Positions 46,101 through 57,247 of a stretch of 64,000 bases of DNA are shown here, piece by piece. Under the pieces are notes generated by a model that searched no databases, was not told where the DNA came from, and saw only the letters and a list, made by a program, of their open reading frames with translations. Numbering within the stretch: the first letter of the stretch is position 1; every line of letters begins with the position of its first letter. The translations under genes were made by a program, and so were the position numbers. The stretch covers positions 14,568,752 through 14,632,751 of the forward strand of contig NW_024881301.1 in NCBI RefSeq assembly GCF_018691265.1, in the 5' to 3' direction. The stretch comes from Tyto alba. Taxonomy: Eukaryota; Chordata; Aves; Strigiformes; Tytonidae.

Positions 46101-46482
46101 CACCAGTACATGGCAGCAGCTGCCTCACACAGTTTTTGTAGGGGCACAAGTCCTTCTTAACAGAGCTGCTCTGCTTTGCTTACTGCAGGGGAGGTGGATG
46201 AAAGGTCAGACTACATTCCACTGCTCCTTCCTGCTCTCTTCTCCCTGCTGAAGTCAGGCCCCACTCTTGGGAGCAAGGCTGACATCCACATGTTTCCCTG
46301 GCCTCATTTTAAGGAAAGCAGCAGTGTTTCCCTCTAACCATTTGAATGTATGGTCATTTTGACGAGGAAGACTGGTCTTGCTAACCTTCTGCTTTGTGCT
46401 CATTGTCTAGAGGTGTGTTGGGCCAGTAAAACTGGCTTTTGAAAAGCAGTTTTAATGGCAGCTGTACTCCATTCCCTGAAGC

Positions 46483-46503
46483 TTTTTTTTTTTTTTTTTT
46501 TTT
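46483..46503 (+). repeat. Poly-T run (21 T)
   Basis: Uninterrupted T run followed by CCCCTG. Confidence 0.9.
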
Positions 46504-47805
46504 CCCCTGTTTGTTTATTTCTAGTGTCTGTGGAACAGATTTTAAACTGAATGAACAAAAGCAGTGCAGAACTTATCAGGTCTGGGAGGAATCCTGGGTA
46601 TATTAAAAACAAATGAGAAACAAGACTTTGACCAAAATCTAGAAAAAGATGGACTGCAAGTCTCCTGTGAGTTGCCTGGCTGGCTTTCCACCTCTAAATT
46701 ATTTCCATGCAGCAAGTTTAGCAGGGATAGACCCAACAGGCATGGACTGGGAGTCACTACAAATTCTTTGTATGGTTGTAACTAGTTTTAATTTCCATCT
46801 TAGATAGAAAAGTATGGTTTTTATTGTTAACAGTATTGGGCATGATAGCAGCTTTAAAGAGAAGCTGCTTCAGAGAGAAGGGGACTGTGAAAAGAATATG
46901 CCTATCTGTGTCTAATAGAGGTAAGCAGACACCCTTCCTGCAGGAAAAAACCGTTCCCATTCTTCCATGGGGATCTGCCAAATAGGCTGGATGGGAAGAA
47001 CCTCCCTGCCCTGTTCTTTGCTCCCATCTCTGGCGTGGCTCTTGCCAGCAGGCTCAGCTGCTCTCTTGGCTGGAGATGCTGTGCTGCTCGTGGCAATGAT
47101 ACCCTGACAAAATACTGTTGACTCAAATCATACCAGCCTCCTCCCTGTAAAAACAAAACTTTCAAGTGAGAAATAAGTCTGATTGCTTTAATCTCCTTGT
47201 GTCTTCCTCTGTGCCTTCCCTTTTAAATTAAAGCACACATCTTGATCTTCTGTCTTACTTGGAAATGGAAATCTGAAGGAGTGGTGGGGGGGAGTGGAGA
47301 AGTAACGATGAAGGAAGAGATAAATGTAGCAAAGGTGGAAGTGATAGTTTATTCATGGTGTTACATCTCTGTTATCTTGATCTGGCCTACTTGAAGACTG
47401 TTTTTTTCCCATCCAAGCTCCTTTGATGAGTGTTGATAGTTCTCTCCCACTGCTGTGGCCGCGGCCTGATCCTCTCGCCCCACTTCCCTCACAGTCAACA
47501 TCCACAGGATGTATATTATAATTTGTGTGGATGGAAGAAGAAGCAGCAAAAAATAACCTTCCCTGGCATAGTAGGCAAACTATCCATCTGTTTTCCACCA
47601 GCTCCCACATCTCCTGTTTCTGAAGTTGCTGCACCTATTTTGCAGCTGACTGCCAGGCTCCAGCTATCGTGCTGGAATCAACAGCCTGGAGATTCTCTTC
47701 CACTTTTTCCTACCTTTCCTTCCAGGATTGGCTTCACAAGCCCAACATATTTCTGGAGTTCTGCTGGTTTTGATTATTGCCCTTTGATTTAGAGAAGTAT
47801 AAGAC

Positions 47806-47830
47806 TTGTTTTGTTTTGTTTTGTTTTGTT
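47806..47830 (+). repeat. (TTTTG)5 microsatellite
   Basis: Five pentanucleotide units without interruption. Confidence 0.92.
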
Positions 47831-49752
47831 GAGAGACTTTCAAAGGCAAGGCAATGCGGAGATAGCTTTCCGTTCTTGATGCCAATTTTCTCATGCTATT
47901 GAGGAATTCGTTTAGGCTTAGTTTTGAGGCAGGGTTTGTTGTGTTTTTTTCACCTCTCTGATATAGCTAACACCAACTATTAAGCAAAGTTGTTAGCCAG
48001 TCTGTCAAAATCATGATTAGCTTAAAGATCATGAGACTTTAATAAAGAGGTTATTTTCTCGAGGTTTTGCAGCCTTCTTGGGCTTTTCAGGCTTTTCTGT
48101 GTAACGGCTGCTGGAGGCCTTCTTTAATGGCAGCTGATTGCAAGGTAATCAGTTGTTTTCAAAAGCTATGACTTTAAATAGAGCATCATGAAATTTGCAA
48201 TAAAATTGCAAGGGTTGGCAACCCTGTCTCTTATTCTAGAAGCTTTAGAGTATTTTAAGTGCTTTTGTGAGACATTTAGAGTGGCACTTCCCTCCCCCCC
48301 GCCTCCCTTAGCTGCCTCATTTGAAGCAGTTCACGCAGCTTGCAACATGGCTCTGTCAAGGTTCACAGAGACTCCAGCTTCTTTCCTATGTGACCCAGAC
48401 GTCCTGTCCCCTGAAATGTGCCAGACAGACAAGAGGTTACTTTGAGAAATAGTTTACACTTTTCCCAGACTCTGTTGCTCAGCTTCTCTGACAACTATGT
48501 AGCTGAGGTAACATCACTGTGGATAGTTATTTGTACATCTTTTCCAAAAGAGGAATGTATAAGCTAATAAAATCAAGTAACTTTGTGGCAAACTATTTTT
48601 TTTTTCCAGGTTTCCTTCTGTCACTGCTTTAGGAGCATTAACTGGGACTCTTCCACAGTGTAAAGAGTCCTTTGACTGAAGCAGAGCCAAAGCACTTCCT
48701 CACCAGTGTACAAAGAATTTGCTTGAAGGTTTTCTGACAGCAGAAAAGTGCATTACTTTTTTTTGCAGCTGAGCATGGTTGTGTTTCTACTCACTCACAC
48801 TGCATTAAGAATAGTGTTAGTTATTAGGCAAATATCATTTAAAATCATGCTTCTTTCTTTTCAGGTACTTTTCTCTCACCCTTATCAAACTGTAATGAAA
48901 TCCTTTCTTTCCAGGTATCTTTTTCTCAGTTACAATGTAACATTAATGACTGAAAGATTCATTACTCTTTGCATGACATTTTCAGACTATGTCAAACATT
49001 TACAGTAGTACAAGGTATTCCAGTGTAGTTCATTACAGTGTCCTTTAGGAGGCTTGGGTTTGAGTCGAGTAGTTGAACCTAAAGAAAACTCTTAGGAAAA
49101 CATAAGAGTTGCAGTGAAGTGCCTACCAGAAGATTTTTTTTTCCTAGATGGAGGTGGAACTGGAGATGAATCGGTTTATTCCCAGTTTGTTGGATCTCCT
49201 GCATGCCCCACCAAAGCCTCACGCAGGGGGCTGCTGCCCACCCGAAAGCACGTGTCTTGTGCTTGCTTGGTGGAGTTCCCACTTTGAGCACGTACTTACA
49301 AGTGTCATCAGAGGTGAGCAGAGACTGCTTCTGTAGCCTAACAGATATGCTTGGGGTGGCCCAAGGTCAAGTATTTTCTTCAAAGCCAGCAGAGGTAGCT
49401 TTCCATACTCTAGGTAAGTGCTCTTAGTTTTGGAAGGAGTTCTTGTTAGCTTTCTCTGATCATCCTTTGCTCCCTCCCAGTCATTTACTTCTGCTTAAAG
49501 AAGGAACATATCAAATTCTTATTTCTTTCTGGGTTTGATAGTGATTTATTGTTGTTATTGAAAACTTAGGGCCTTTTACAGGCTCTGCAATTAGAAATAG
49601 GAGCAGAAACTCTCTAGAAACTAGGATGCTGTGCAATAGTAGAAACTGGAAACAAGGCAAGGTGGAACAGACAAGTCATAAAACGGCCAGGCAACCTGTG
49701 TGCTGTACAGCTGTGCAGAAGCATTCAGTCATTGCCTCAAAGTGTTGAAATG

Positions 49753-49759
<7 letters not shown>

Positions 49760-49784
<25 letters not shown>
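49760..49784 (+). repeat. (AAAAC)5 microsatellite
   Basis: Five pentanucleotide units that form the reverse-complement class of the (TTTTG) array about 2 kb upstream. Confidence 0.92.
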
Positions 49785-49794
49785 CAGAAATGGA

Positions 49795-49925
49795 GGAACG
49801 GAGCAAGAGAGGGCAACAGAGATAGAAAGTGAAGTGACTTTCTCACAAACTACCTGAGCATTAATGCCAGAACCTCCCTGCCTGATCCAACTACCCTGAC
49901 TTTAACCCTGCCATAAGTCCTACAC
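49795..49925 (+). repeat. Old MIR/L2-type 3' remnant
   Basis: Sequence of the form AGAGATAGAAAGTGAAGTGAC, TTTCTCACAAACTACCTGAG, then ATGCCAGAACCTCCC and CCTGACTTTAACCC follows the MIR/L2 tail order (AGAGAGGTTAAGTGAC, TTGCCCAAGGTCAC, GGCAGAGC...GAACCCAGG, TCTGACTCC). Highly diverged. Confidence 0.45.
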
Positions 49926-52859
49926 CACACACGAGATGTATACTTAAACTGAAAAGTGCATTTGTACACAGCCAAAACAATGATTTTCTCAGTGACGCAG
50001 CACACCGCATAAACTGATGTCTCCTTTGTTAGTCATTTCTTATGTGTCCTTGATGAGATGGTCCTGGCTGAAAAACAGTGTTAATACCTTCCCAGTGACT
50101 CCTGCCCACCCCAGCTGGAGGTGGAGTTGAAATGGCAGGCAGATGTACACCTGCTCTTCCCCTGCATATTCTGTTTTTTCAGAAATTTAATGTAAGTTGC
50201 AGTTGACAATGGGATGAACGTGAGACATTCAGCAACAGTAAAGGCCTGGCTTTGGTTTAATATAACCAGAGATTACAGTAGACTGGTCTCAGAGGCAAGG
50301 AGGCAATGGGGCTTGCATCACCAGCTCTCTCAAATTGCATCAAATCCCTCCTAGAGATGTCGTCCCCTTAAGGACTCTTTGTCTGAGCACCGGGTTATAT
50401 GTTTACTGAAGACTGTCACTTTTAGTAAAGATGGGGGAGACTGTAATTGGTTTCATTTTGTACAAATTCAGGGTGACTCTGATGAATTGCAAATTTGATG
50501 AAGCATCAGGGTACCTGATGCTATAAAGAGACATAATCTAATTTTACTTCAAGTTTCATTCAAGAACACTTTTATTTTATATTTCAGGTTGTTTTTTCTG
50601 TCTCTTTTATCTGTATAGTTTTTAAGTTGGAAGCTTCCTCAGCGTGCTATATATGCTACTGTAGTGGCATTTCTTAGCTAAGCTCAAGGGAAGTTTTAGA
50701 GGTTGCTGCCTCTTGAGAGCGTAACTCAGTAAGACAGTGGCTTCATTGGCAAAGTCAGTGCAAGAGTCTTCTCAGTGCATCTGCCTGCCACCACTGAGTT
50801 TTTGGCAGTATGAATGCTGGCACAGCCAAACTGCTGAGCCATCACTGAAAATATCTGCATGGAAAAACAACACTACAGGGAAAAAAAGTACTGGATATTA
50901 TTATGCTGGATCAATTCAATTATGTATTTTGAAGGACGGTGGCACAAACAGTTGTGGTGGCTAGCTGTGGTGTGAGTCCAGGTAAGTGAGACTCTTTAAA
51001 CCTCAGCTCAGTGCCAAAACCAGCAATTTGTCAAATGCCACATGCCTGCTACTCAGACATAGGAGTTAGTTTAAGCACTAACAGTGGGAGTGTATTATAG
51101 AAATCGTAAGCCAACCAAGACACAATTACAGGCTTTTGTGACTTCCATCAGTTGTCAGGTATTCCCCAAGTTAAAGTTTTCATGTTAAAATAAGTAAATG
51201 TTAAATTAATCAGACTGATTAGTGCATTCATTTTCAGAAAGATGGTTAGCTGCTGGTATTTGTGGATCGCTGATTCATCTGGGAGATGCAATGCAGCAGA
51301 GAGTGCGGATACATCCCTTCAAAAAAGAGGCATTTCAGTTGTGTCCTTTAAAGCCTTTCTTCACATACACTCGTAACAAAAACAGTTTCTGAAAGGTATT
51401 CAGTAGCAGTTGAAAGCAGAAGATGTGTTTATGCTGCAGGTTGTTAAATATATTTACAGCCTTTTTTGGGAGCTTGGTGGGAACAGTGCTGTGGTTATTT
51501 ATTGGTCTGCTTCAACAGCTGCTGGTTGAAATTAACGAAAATCTATTGCCATGATTTGCAAAACCATTATAGATTGCTTGTGTTACAATGAGTATAAGGG
51601 GCAATTTGAGTGAAGCCCAACACACTTTGGTAGCTGTAGTATGTCAGAAAAAAACACGCAGTTTGCAATATTCAGATAATCAATATGAATGGATCTACAG
51701 GTTCTCAAGATATAAATGTAGTCTTGTTTAAACTGATTTTTCAATTTCCTTTGTGATATCTCAGGCCTGGCCAGAGGGACTGAAGACTGATTTCACATTT
51801 GAGTCAGTGTTGGTGACTTTCAGCTGGTGCCTTCCAGCCGCTCTTTCCTGCCCTGAGCTGTGCAAATACAGGTGTTTTCCACTATTGTGAAATACTTCCG
51901 GGAACTGATCTGGCAGAAAAATAATTTGTAAAAAAACCCCAAAGAGCAGCAGAGCCAGTACTGATCAATCCATGTACTCAGGAGTTTAAGCAGGTGCTTC
52001 CCCAGATTCCTGTTCTTCTGGCAGCTTGCAGTTCTCAGTCAATTCTTTCAGGTTTATCTTTGAAAGAGAGAGATGAAGTTGGTAAAAAAAGATTTGTATG
52101 TGAGTCCCTCTGACCTCAGGCAGTATGCAATATGGGAAGCCCTATGAAAATAAAAAGACCTGCTTCTGAATGCCTGCTTATGTTCCCTCACCACAGCAGC
52201 CATCCTTTGGTGCTTTATCCACATCTTCTCTGTTTGCTGGCAGCCTTGCTGCTGGGAGCCTTGCTCTCTGCTTTTTGATTTCTCTCCTCTGAAGTGGCTA
52301 GAGAGGCAAAGAGCACCTTCAGGTGACTGGCTACTTGTCCAGCATAGACATGGTGTCTGAACTAGAAAGAGTAGTTTGCCAGCAAGCTTTTCCCATAGGT
52401 ACGTTCGTCTGAGAGGACAGTCCTTGCCGTTACTGATAGGTGCAACTGTTCTCACATCCAGGATGTTCCTACTCGGTCTGGTGACTGTAGTTCCAAGGTC
52501 ATGGCACACAGCATTTCTGAAAAATGAAGATTGCTGAATAAATAAAAGTATATAACAACAAGTAGAATTTGTAGGTCATATAGGCAGCTAGCCAGATTAT
52601 AATGTGTATGAGAATGTAATTATGCTGTTTCAAAAGATGAGCTAGCTCTGTAGGGCAGGGACTTTCCTTGCATCATATTTAATTTTATTCTCTATATAAA
52701 AATATATTGTTGGAATTCACTCAGCATCTTCAGTGATATTTTAGTTTTCCATTGCATGTATGGATAGTTTAACAGTTGGACAGTAGAAGTAATTTTTCTG
52801 CTATATTTGGTACTGATCCTCATCAGTGGGATATGGTGTTAGGCTTGAGTTCTCTCACT
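49926..52859. other. Non-coding stretch, one long uncharacterised frame
   Basis: AT-rich sequence with a 151-codon open frame on the minus strand (52509-52054) that I do not recognise. No mobile element or RNA gene seen. Confidence 0.55.
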
Positions 52860-53312
52860 TTGAGAGAGACAAAACTCCTCATGTAGAGAAAGTTCAGAAC
52901 TATAAGATACTTCAAATAGGTGACCATAGAGAAAAGACTGAAAAAATCGGCTTGCTTAGTCTATAGAGAAGGAGACCAGAAGGGACATAAGTCTTTGATA
53001 TGCAAAATGTCAGTATTTAAGTGACAGTGATCAATGGCTTGCCATAATTTCCAGAGGAAGGCAAAGAAATAAATCTAATGTGCCACAGAGGTGATTTAGG
53101 CTAAAAGTCTTTAAGATCTTTCCATTGCTGAGATGGTAAGACGTCATCAGTGGCTACCAGAGGGTTACTCAGTGCAGTGTCCTAGCCAGAGGTGAGAACA
53201 GCTTAGATAATCATCAGTCATAGGCAGCCTGTGTGCACTTGATCCTACCTTAGAGCAGGAGGTCAGACTAGCAGATCTCTGAATTCTTCAGCCCCGTATT
53301 TCTATGATTTTA
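52860..53312 (+). mobile_element. Ancient, heavily diverged CR1 LINE fragment
   Basis: 'cttgcttagtctatagagaa' followed by GGAGACCAGAAGGGACATAA (52952-52991) matches the CR1 block 'gcctagagaa..agaag..gaggggacat'. The end, GAGCAGGAGGTCAGACTAGC, AGATCTCTGAATTCTTCAGC and CCCGTATTTCTATGATTTTATG (53253-53314), matches the 'gaggtcagactagatgat...ccttctggcc...tctatgaat' tail of old amniote CR1 families. All motifs are in + order with many substitutions and indels, so this is a much older copy than those at 1200 and 40445. Confidence 0.8.
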
Positions 53313-53639
53313 TGCATGAATAAAAAAAACCCAGAGCACCCTGTGGCTAAAATGGAGGATTTTGTTAAATCACTGTCTGCTTCCCATGTCTAATTTTATC
53401 TCTGTCTGCACTTGGTCTTGGTCTACCTCCAGCCACATGTTCTTGCCTACTTCCTTGTGACAGTTCTCCTACAGCTGTGTGGTGACCTAGGCTGTAATGC
53501 TGACCCAACAGGAAAGCAACCCAGTAAGAGAGGTTAGCTTCATGTAGTATATTCAACTAATGTAGCCATTTAGTAGATACAATGTAAACATATATAGTGG
53601 TGATAACTTATGTACTTTATCAGGAATGCTGATTAATGG

Positions 53640-53795
53640 ACAAAGCAGGATACAGGATCAGGTCTTTTGAAATTTTCGCCAGGTCTAATAATGACTCGGG
53701 GAAGTCACTTAATAATTTTATCTTGTTTCCTTGTCTGCAAAGTAAAAATACTTGTCTAACTTGCAAAAACTGTTGTACAGCACTTAGGATTCTAA
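53640..53795 (+). mobile_element. MIR-type SINE remnant, sense orientation
   Basis: CAGGATCAGGTCTTTTGAA (53653 on), then 'gactcggggaagtcacttaa' (53693-53712), TTTCCTTGTCTGCAAAGTAAAAATA (53725-53749), then TGTACAGCACTTAGGATTC (about 53774-53792) follow the MIR consensus order: GGGTTCGAATCC region, 'gaccttgggcaagttactta', 'tttcctcatctgtaaaatgg', 'taaagcgcttagaacagtgc'. MIR is an ancient tRNA-derived SINE kept at low copy number in bird genomes. Confidence 0.75.
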
Positions 53796-56700
53796 GTTCC
53801 AAGAGTTGGTGAAAGTCTGAAAATACTATTTTTTTTTTCCCAAAGGTCAAAACAACATTTTCTGATAATTGTGGTACAGAATTAAATTGAGCTGACACAA
53901 TTTCTTATCTCTATATGCCAAAATAATTTGTCCCCTGTGAATGCAGAAGGTAGAGTCAGGGAATCCACTCAAAGAGAAATTTCTTAGACATTTATCACAT
54001 TGAATGCAGCCTGTATTTTCTCATTTTTATTCTCACCATATAAGGAGAGGATTAATATTTTCCCAACTGTTTCTGCCTACACTCTGGAGCAGTTTATGGT
54101 CAAAATGCATTGAATACTATGGAAAGGCTGCAAAGATTTGAACATTTCAAAAATGCAAGCTGCAATCAGGAGACTGTGATCCTGCTGTCCTTCTCCTGCC
54201 CAGAGAACTGGAGAGTTCAGAGCTGCATGAGCTGTAAACACACTGTGTCATCCCTCCTTAGGCTCTAGCAACAACATGAAAGCCCTGATCGGCGGTTTTG
54301 GCACATTTTCCTGAAACCTCATTGGTGTAGAACCTACTAAGCCACAGGAGTAAACAGCTTTTGATCCTGTGTAGCTCCACTGGGAATAAAAGTCTGGAAT
54401 ATGAACACAAGTTCAGGTTGGTTTTAGGAGCAACACTTGGCAGACCATGCAGAAAAGTGCTGTGCTTCTCTCTGGTGGCAATGGACTGCGTGCTGGTAGG
54501 ATGTATCTTTTAAATACGTCTGATGAAGTGTGGGCTTCCTCCTGGACTGCCAGAGTATTTATATATGGATGATTGAGTATGGTTATCTATAGGTTTTGAA
54601 GCACAAAGAAGTTGGGTTGACCCTCATGTATATACACGCGTGTCAAATGCAGCAGTAAATACTGAGCTGCTCTCTGTGGCTACCTGTCCTCTAACTAGAT
54701 ACTTGTATGATGCTTTATCTATGGTTTGGCCAACATGTTGCAGACATCCTAGATTATAACTTGAAGCTGATGCTGCTCAAGACTTCACTGGAATTTTGCT
54801 GCTTTATTCTTCCTGAAGTTAATATCCAATTTATGGTGCGTTGTCATTGCTGGATTATAGTTACCAACTCTTGCAGCCTTCCTCTATAGTCATGCATTGC
54901 TTTGCATTTTTTTAAAACCTGTCTTCCAAGGCTACTGATTATAGAAATACTTAAGAATTTTGGTCTCACTGTAAAAAAGTTTAATTTCCAGCTCTCTCGA
55001 TTTCAAAGAAAATCTTAAACACATGATCCCTGGAGGCTTTGAAACTATATAAAATTAAAGAAAAAAAAATGTAGGAATCTTTAAGCTCTCCTGATGTAAG
55101 CACTGCCATCATTTCTGATTAGTTTGAAGTAGTAACTCATGTTATGTTGATTGATTCCATATAATATTAATTTGTTAAATATTTCTTTGTGTGTTTGGCT
55201 GTGTTTTTATTCAGTGACAGCTTTGAGACCTAAAATTAATGACTCCAGGCTGTGGTTATTTTTTTTTTTTTATTGATGACAATATATTCAAACATAGACA
55301 AAAATATTAGTAGCAAAAAGCTTTTTTTTCTTCCTGACCTAATTGATAATGCTTCTAAGTATACTGGTAATTGTTTTTGCTGTCCTTAGATTTTCTGAAT
55401 AATATCTTTAAATGTAATTAGCTTGCTGCTTACCCTTACTCTGCACTCTCCTGAAAGATGCTAACCAAAATGAGTTGTTAGTGTAATCTCCCTAGCTTCA
55501 CATCTGTGCTCTGTATAAAGAAAGTCTTATGTTGTAACCATTCTTGAAATACAGTTGAACCCCATCTGGATTTTCCAGTTAGTTCCTTGCATTTATGGTG
55601 AGCACTAGGAAATCCAGTGAGAACTCTACAAGACTGCAGTGAGAGAAGGCAAGCCTGCAGATAGACCCAGTGTGCAATTTTAAGGTTTTCCTATGGAATT
55701 TTGTTAATAAAAGGTTTGCTGACTTTGAACTAATGAGAAATAAATATAGCTTCAAAAGTCATTGACGAACTGAACTAAACCCCATCAAAAACCTCTTAGT
55801 TTTGCTAAGCTGTAGTTCAGTATCTTGACAGATGCGCTTCCTGTCAGGAGTTCTGATTTAACCCTTTTTGGAAATTTTCTGGAGATAAATCAGGAAGTTT
55901 TATTACATGTAATGAACTTACAAACATCAAGATGCAGTATGAATTCTAAATTAGTTTAATTTAGCAGCACCTTTTTGGTAGTTATTTTGTGACTCCATTA
56001 ATATGCCATTGTTAACTGGTTGATATTTATGCAAGCAAACTTTCCTGTTAAAAAAAAAAAAAAAAAAACAAAACAAACAAACCCAAAAAAGGTGATTGTT
56101 CCTATGTAGTTGTATTTCTCACCAGGCAAGTGCCAATGTGGTAATGCAGTGAAACGGCTATCCTGCTTTTAATGCAAGGTCTCTAGACAATACTTCACTA
56201 CAGGGTGTAGAAATGCTGTTAGAGGATCATGTTTCCATACAACAACAGAAGCTTAAGTTAGTACATTAGGTTTGCTAAAACACGTTTGCTTCCACATCTT
56301 AATCTTGTTTTCATTGGATACAGTCAAATACTTTATCATTCAAATAACAAAGTGTGTCAGCAAGTAATTGTATTTGCAAATTTCAGGCCATAATTATGTG
56401 AGCATATGCAAAATTACGGGCAAGGAAAGGGTAACCCAGTTAAGGTGAGACTGAAAACTGGGCTTATTATATATACATGCTTTTTGAAACAGAGAGGGAG
56501 AGGCAACACTTTCCCTGGAAAGAAAGAAGTCAGTATGGTGTTGGCATTGCTCTTTAATGTGCTTTGCCAGTACAAAGGACTACTTCTTTTTATTATTTTA
56601 ATCCTTTTCCAATTAAAGTTTTCTTTTTGGGACAGTGACAGAAATTATTTGAGAACAAATTGAGCAGTAAGAGCTGTAATGATATGAAGGCATTTCTTCT

Positions 56701-57105
56701 GCTTAGAAATTAATGTTTAACAGATGAAGTGAAGAGGCTGGAAATAAGTAAAACAAAAACTCAAAAGCAAGAAAATAACCTTACCTCTCATTAGTATTCA
56801 AATGAATCTACAGCTGTTCATGGGAATAGTGAGTTACTAGCAAACCCTTCACACACTCCCCCAGCAGAGTAGGAAGGTAGATTTTTGGGGATGCTCCGAA
56901 AGTACAAAAAGGAAGAAAACCATGTCTTCCCCCACATTTCGGAATGTACATTTCTGATCTGAAAAAAATGGTGTTTTATTTTTGGGGTGGAAGGGATCGT
57001 TTTTCTAAATGCAAACACCCCTTTCTTCCTTCAGTCTTTCCTATCCTGACTAGAAGCCCTCTGACCAAAGCTGAGCTTCTGTGCAAAAGGGAGAGGGATG
57101 CCATT
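53796..57105. other. Non-coding AT-rich stretch
   Basis: Single-copy-like, with T runs near 55259-55271 and an A-rich tract at 56050-56090. Frames are short and unrecognised. Confidence 0.6.
56050..56090 (+). repeat. A19 run followed by (AAAC)-like units
   Basis: Nineteen A, then CAAAACAAACAAACCC and AAAAAA. It is the reverse-strand form of the T/GTTT tracts seen elsewhere, and the only long tract in this orientation besides the A16 at 37572. Confidence 0.9.
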
Positions 57106-57247
57106 CCGCTGTGGGTCTGGTCGGTGCTGCCTCGGAGCGGGTTGGGGTCACAGAGACCCTTTCAGAGGGACTGGAAGCTGCTTCGCCCTCAGGCCTCCAC
57201 ACGCCAACCCCGCACTGCTGCTAGCTGGGAGCTCGAGGCTGGGCCGA
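57106..57247. other. Small GC- and CpG-rich pocket
   Basis: Nine CpGs in about 140 bp. A 128-codon + strand frame (56944-57330) passes through but shows no recognisable domain and ends in unrelated AT-rich sequence. It is too small to call a promoter with confidence. Confidence 0.4.

Larger units (their letters stand above)
43200..49794. other. Non-coding stretch with weak exon-like segments
   Basis: Contains an A12-type run near 43360, a splice-flanked 55-bp segment (44925-44979), a cluster of overlapping frames at 45818-46251 and T/A-rich repeats at 46483, 47806 and 49760. None of the frames is a recognised protein. Confidence 0.55.

Noticed and set aside
55560..55620. Short inverted repeat CTGGATTTTC / GAAATCCAG as a hairpin RNA
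   Set aside because: The arms are short and imperfect with an AT-rich loop, and there is no supporting microRNA-like structure.
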